A stretch of 64,000 nucleotides of DNA from Tenacibaculum sp. AHE14PA. GTDB taxonomy: Bacteria; Bacteroidota; Bacteroidia; Flavobacteriales; Flavobacteriaceae. A program made the position numbers and the translations under genes. The notes beneath the pieces were generated by a model. The model had not been told where the DNA came from, made no database searches, and saw only the letters and a list, made by a program, of their open reading frames with translations. The stretch covers positions 2,603,501 to 2,667,500 of the forward strand of contig NZ_CP058983.1 of assembly GCF_019278465.1 (NCBI RefSeq), in the 5' to 3' direction. Below are positions 63,482-64,000 of this stretch, in pieces; positions within the stretch are counted from its first letter, which is position 1; every line of letters starts with the position of its first letter.

Positions 63482-64000
63482 ATGAAGCAATATCTAGATT
63501 TAGTAAAACACGTTTTAGAAAACGGAAACGAGAAAGGTGATAGAACAGGAACAGGAACAAAAAGTGTTTTTGGTTATCAAATGCGTTTTGATTTAAGTGA
63601 AGGTTTTCCGATGGTAACTACAAAGAAGTTGCACTTAAAATCGATTATATATGAGTTGCTTTGGTTTATAAAAGGTGATACAAATATTAAGTATCTACAA
63701 GAAAACGGTGTTAAAATATGGAATTCTTGGGCTGATGAAAACGGCGATTTAGGACCTGTTTATGGTCATCAATGGCGTAATTGGAATAGTGATGAAATTG
63801 ATCAATTAAAAGATGTTATTGAAACACTAAAAACGAATCCGAACAGTCGTAGAATGTTAGTTTCTGCATGGAATCCTTCTGTAATGCCTGATACTTCAAA
63901 ATCATTTTCTGAAAACGTTGCTAACGATAAAGCAGCTTTACCACCGTGTCATGCATTTTTTCAGTTTTATGTAGCAGACGGAAAATTATCTTGCCAGTTA
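63482..64000 (+). CDS. thyA: thymidylate synthase (5' part; cut by the window end)
   Basis: The 173 codons seen are the N-terminal two-thirds of ThyA, which methylates dUMP with methylene-tetrahydrofolate. Landmarks: [34 protein letters not shown] and the catalytic Cys156 in [12 protein letters not shown]. Start [12 protein letters not shown] fits the family. The gene runs past base 64000. Confidence 0.96.
   Translation, partial: MKQYLDLVKHVLENGNEKGDRTGTGTKSVFGYQMRFDLSEGFPMVTTKKLHLKSIIYELLWFIKGDTNIKYLQENGVKIWNSWADENGDLGPVYGHQWRNWNSDEIDQLKDVIETLKTNPNSRRMLVSAWNPSVMPDTSKSFSENVANDKAALPPCHAFFQFYVADGKLSCQL

Noticed and set aside
1..64000. tRNA, rRNA, prophage or insertion sequences
   Set aside because: No T-arm-like motif in a cloverleaf context, no transposase or integrase frames, and no phage genes were seen by eye. 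A tRNAscan or Rfam scan could still find a small RNA I missed.

Overview
The window is a chromosomal stretch of an AT-rich member of the Bacteroidota, most likely a marine Flavobacteriaceae (Tenacibaculum/Polaribacter-like). Evidence: TonB-dependent receptors with N-terminal carboxypeptidase-regulatory domains, GLPGLI, SPOR, DUF3078, DUF2480 and DUF5686 family proteins, an alternative complex III operon, promoter-like TAnnTTTG boxes instead of sigma70 boxes, and few Shine-Dalgarno sequences. No rRNA, tRNA, CRISPR array, prophage or transposase was seen. Gene content is mainly core metabolism.

Layout. 0-7.4 kb: a TonB-dependent receptor (+), then on the minus strand a CNNM/CBS membrane protein and a set reading sufE, sufT-like, DUF2480 and two tandem DUF3078 outer-membrane proteins. 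7.4-10.8 kb: PfkB kinase, PurF and a SPOR protein. 11.0-22.4 kb: one long plus-strand operon, actABCDEF-coxB-coxA, encoding alternative complex III (quinol:cytochrome c oxidoreductase) and the two catalytic subunits of an aa3-type oxidase. 22.6-28.5 kb: ruvB, an unknown membrane protein, a SulP anion transporter, a persulfide-dioxygenase-like MBL/rhodanese protein and a rhodanese lipoprotein. 28.7-32.3 kb: a GLPGLI protein with its outer-membrane barrel partner. 32.5-34.3 kb: cysE-cysM. 34.4-39.8 kb: a thiamine locus. It has a TPP riboswitch in front of a TonB receptor, and just upstream a compact operon of phosphopantetheinyl transferase, thiamine-binding protein, PnuC/PnuT transporter, NadR-like kinase and ArfB. 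39.9-41.2 kb: ahcY. 41.2-42.5 kb: a non-coding, repeat-rich region with an exact 160-bp-period tandem array. 42.5-52 kb (minus): thioredoxin lipoprotein, ComM, DsbD, TilS, lipase-like hydrolase, sterol desaturase-like protein and PabB. 52-58.9 kb (minus): membrane pyrophosphatase, soluble pyrophosphatase, DUF5686 protein and PdhB. 59.1-64 kb (plus): etfBA, bifunctional nuclease, CNT nucleoside transporter and a thyA cut by the window end.

How they work together. The act-cox operon is the terminal respiratory chain from menaquinol to oxygen. EtfAB and PdhB feed electrons and acetyl-CoA into central metabolism. The thiamine locus probably imports and phosphorylates thiamine, the precursor of the cofactor PDH needs. 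CysE/CysM, SufE/SufT and the SulP/persulfide genes handle sulfur.

The points most worth a second look are: the riboswitch-linked thiamine salvage cluster with its NadR-like kinase, the 160-bp tandem array built from inverted copies of a dispersed repeat, three copies of a structured flavobacterial intergenic element (possibly Flavo-1), an 18-bp perfect palindrome in front of etfBA, and a C-terminal extension of the membrane pyrophosphatase with 16 more in-frame codons after its stop. All calls were made by reading the sequence; no database search was run.
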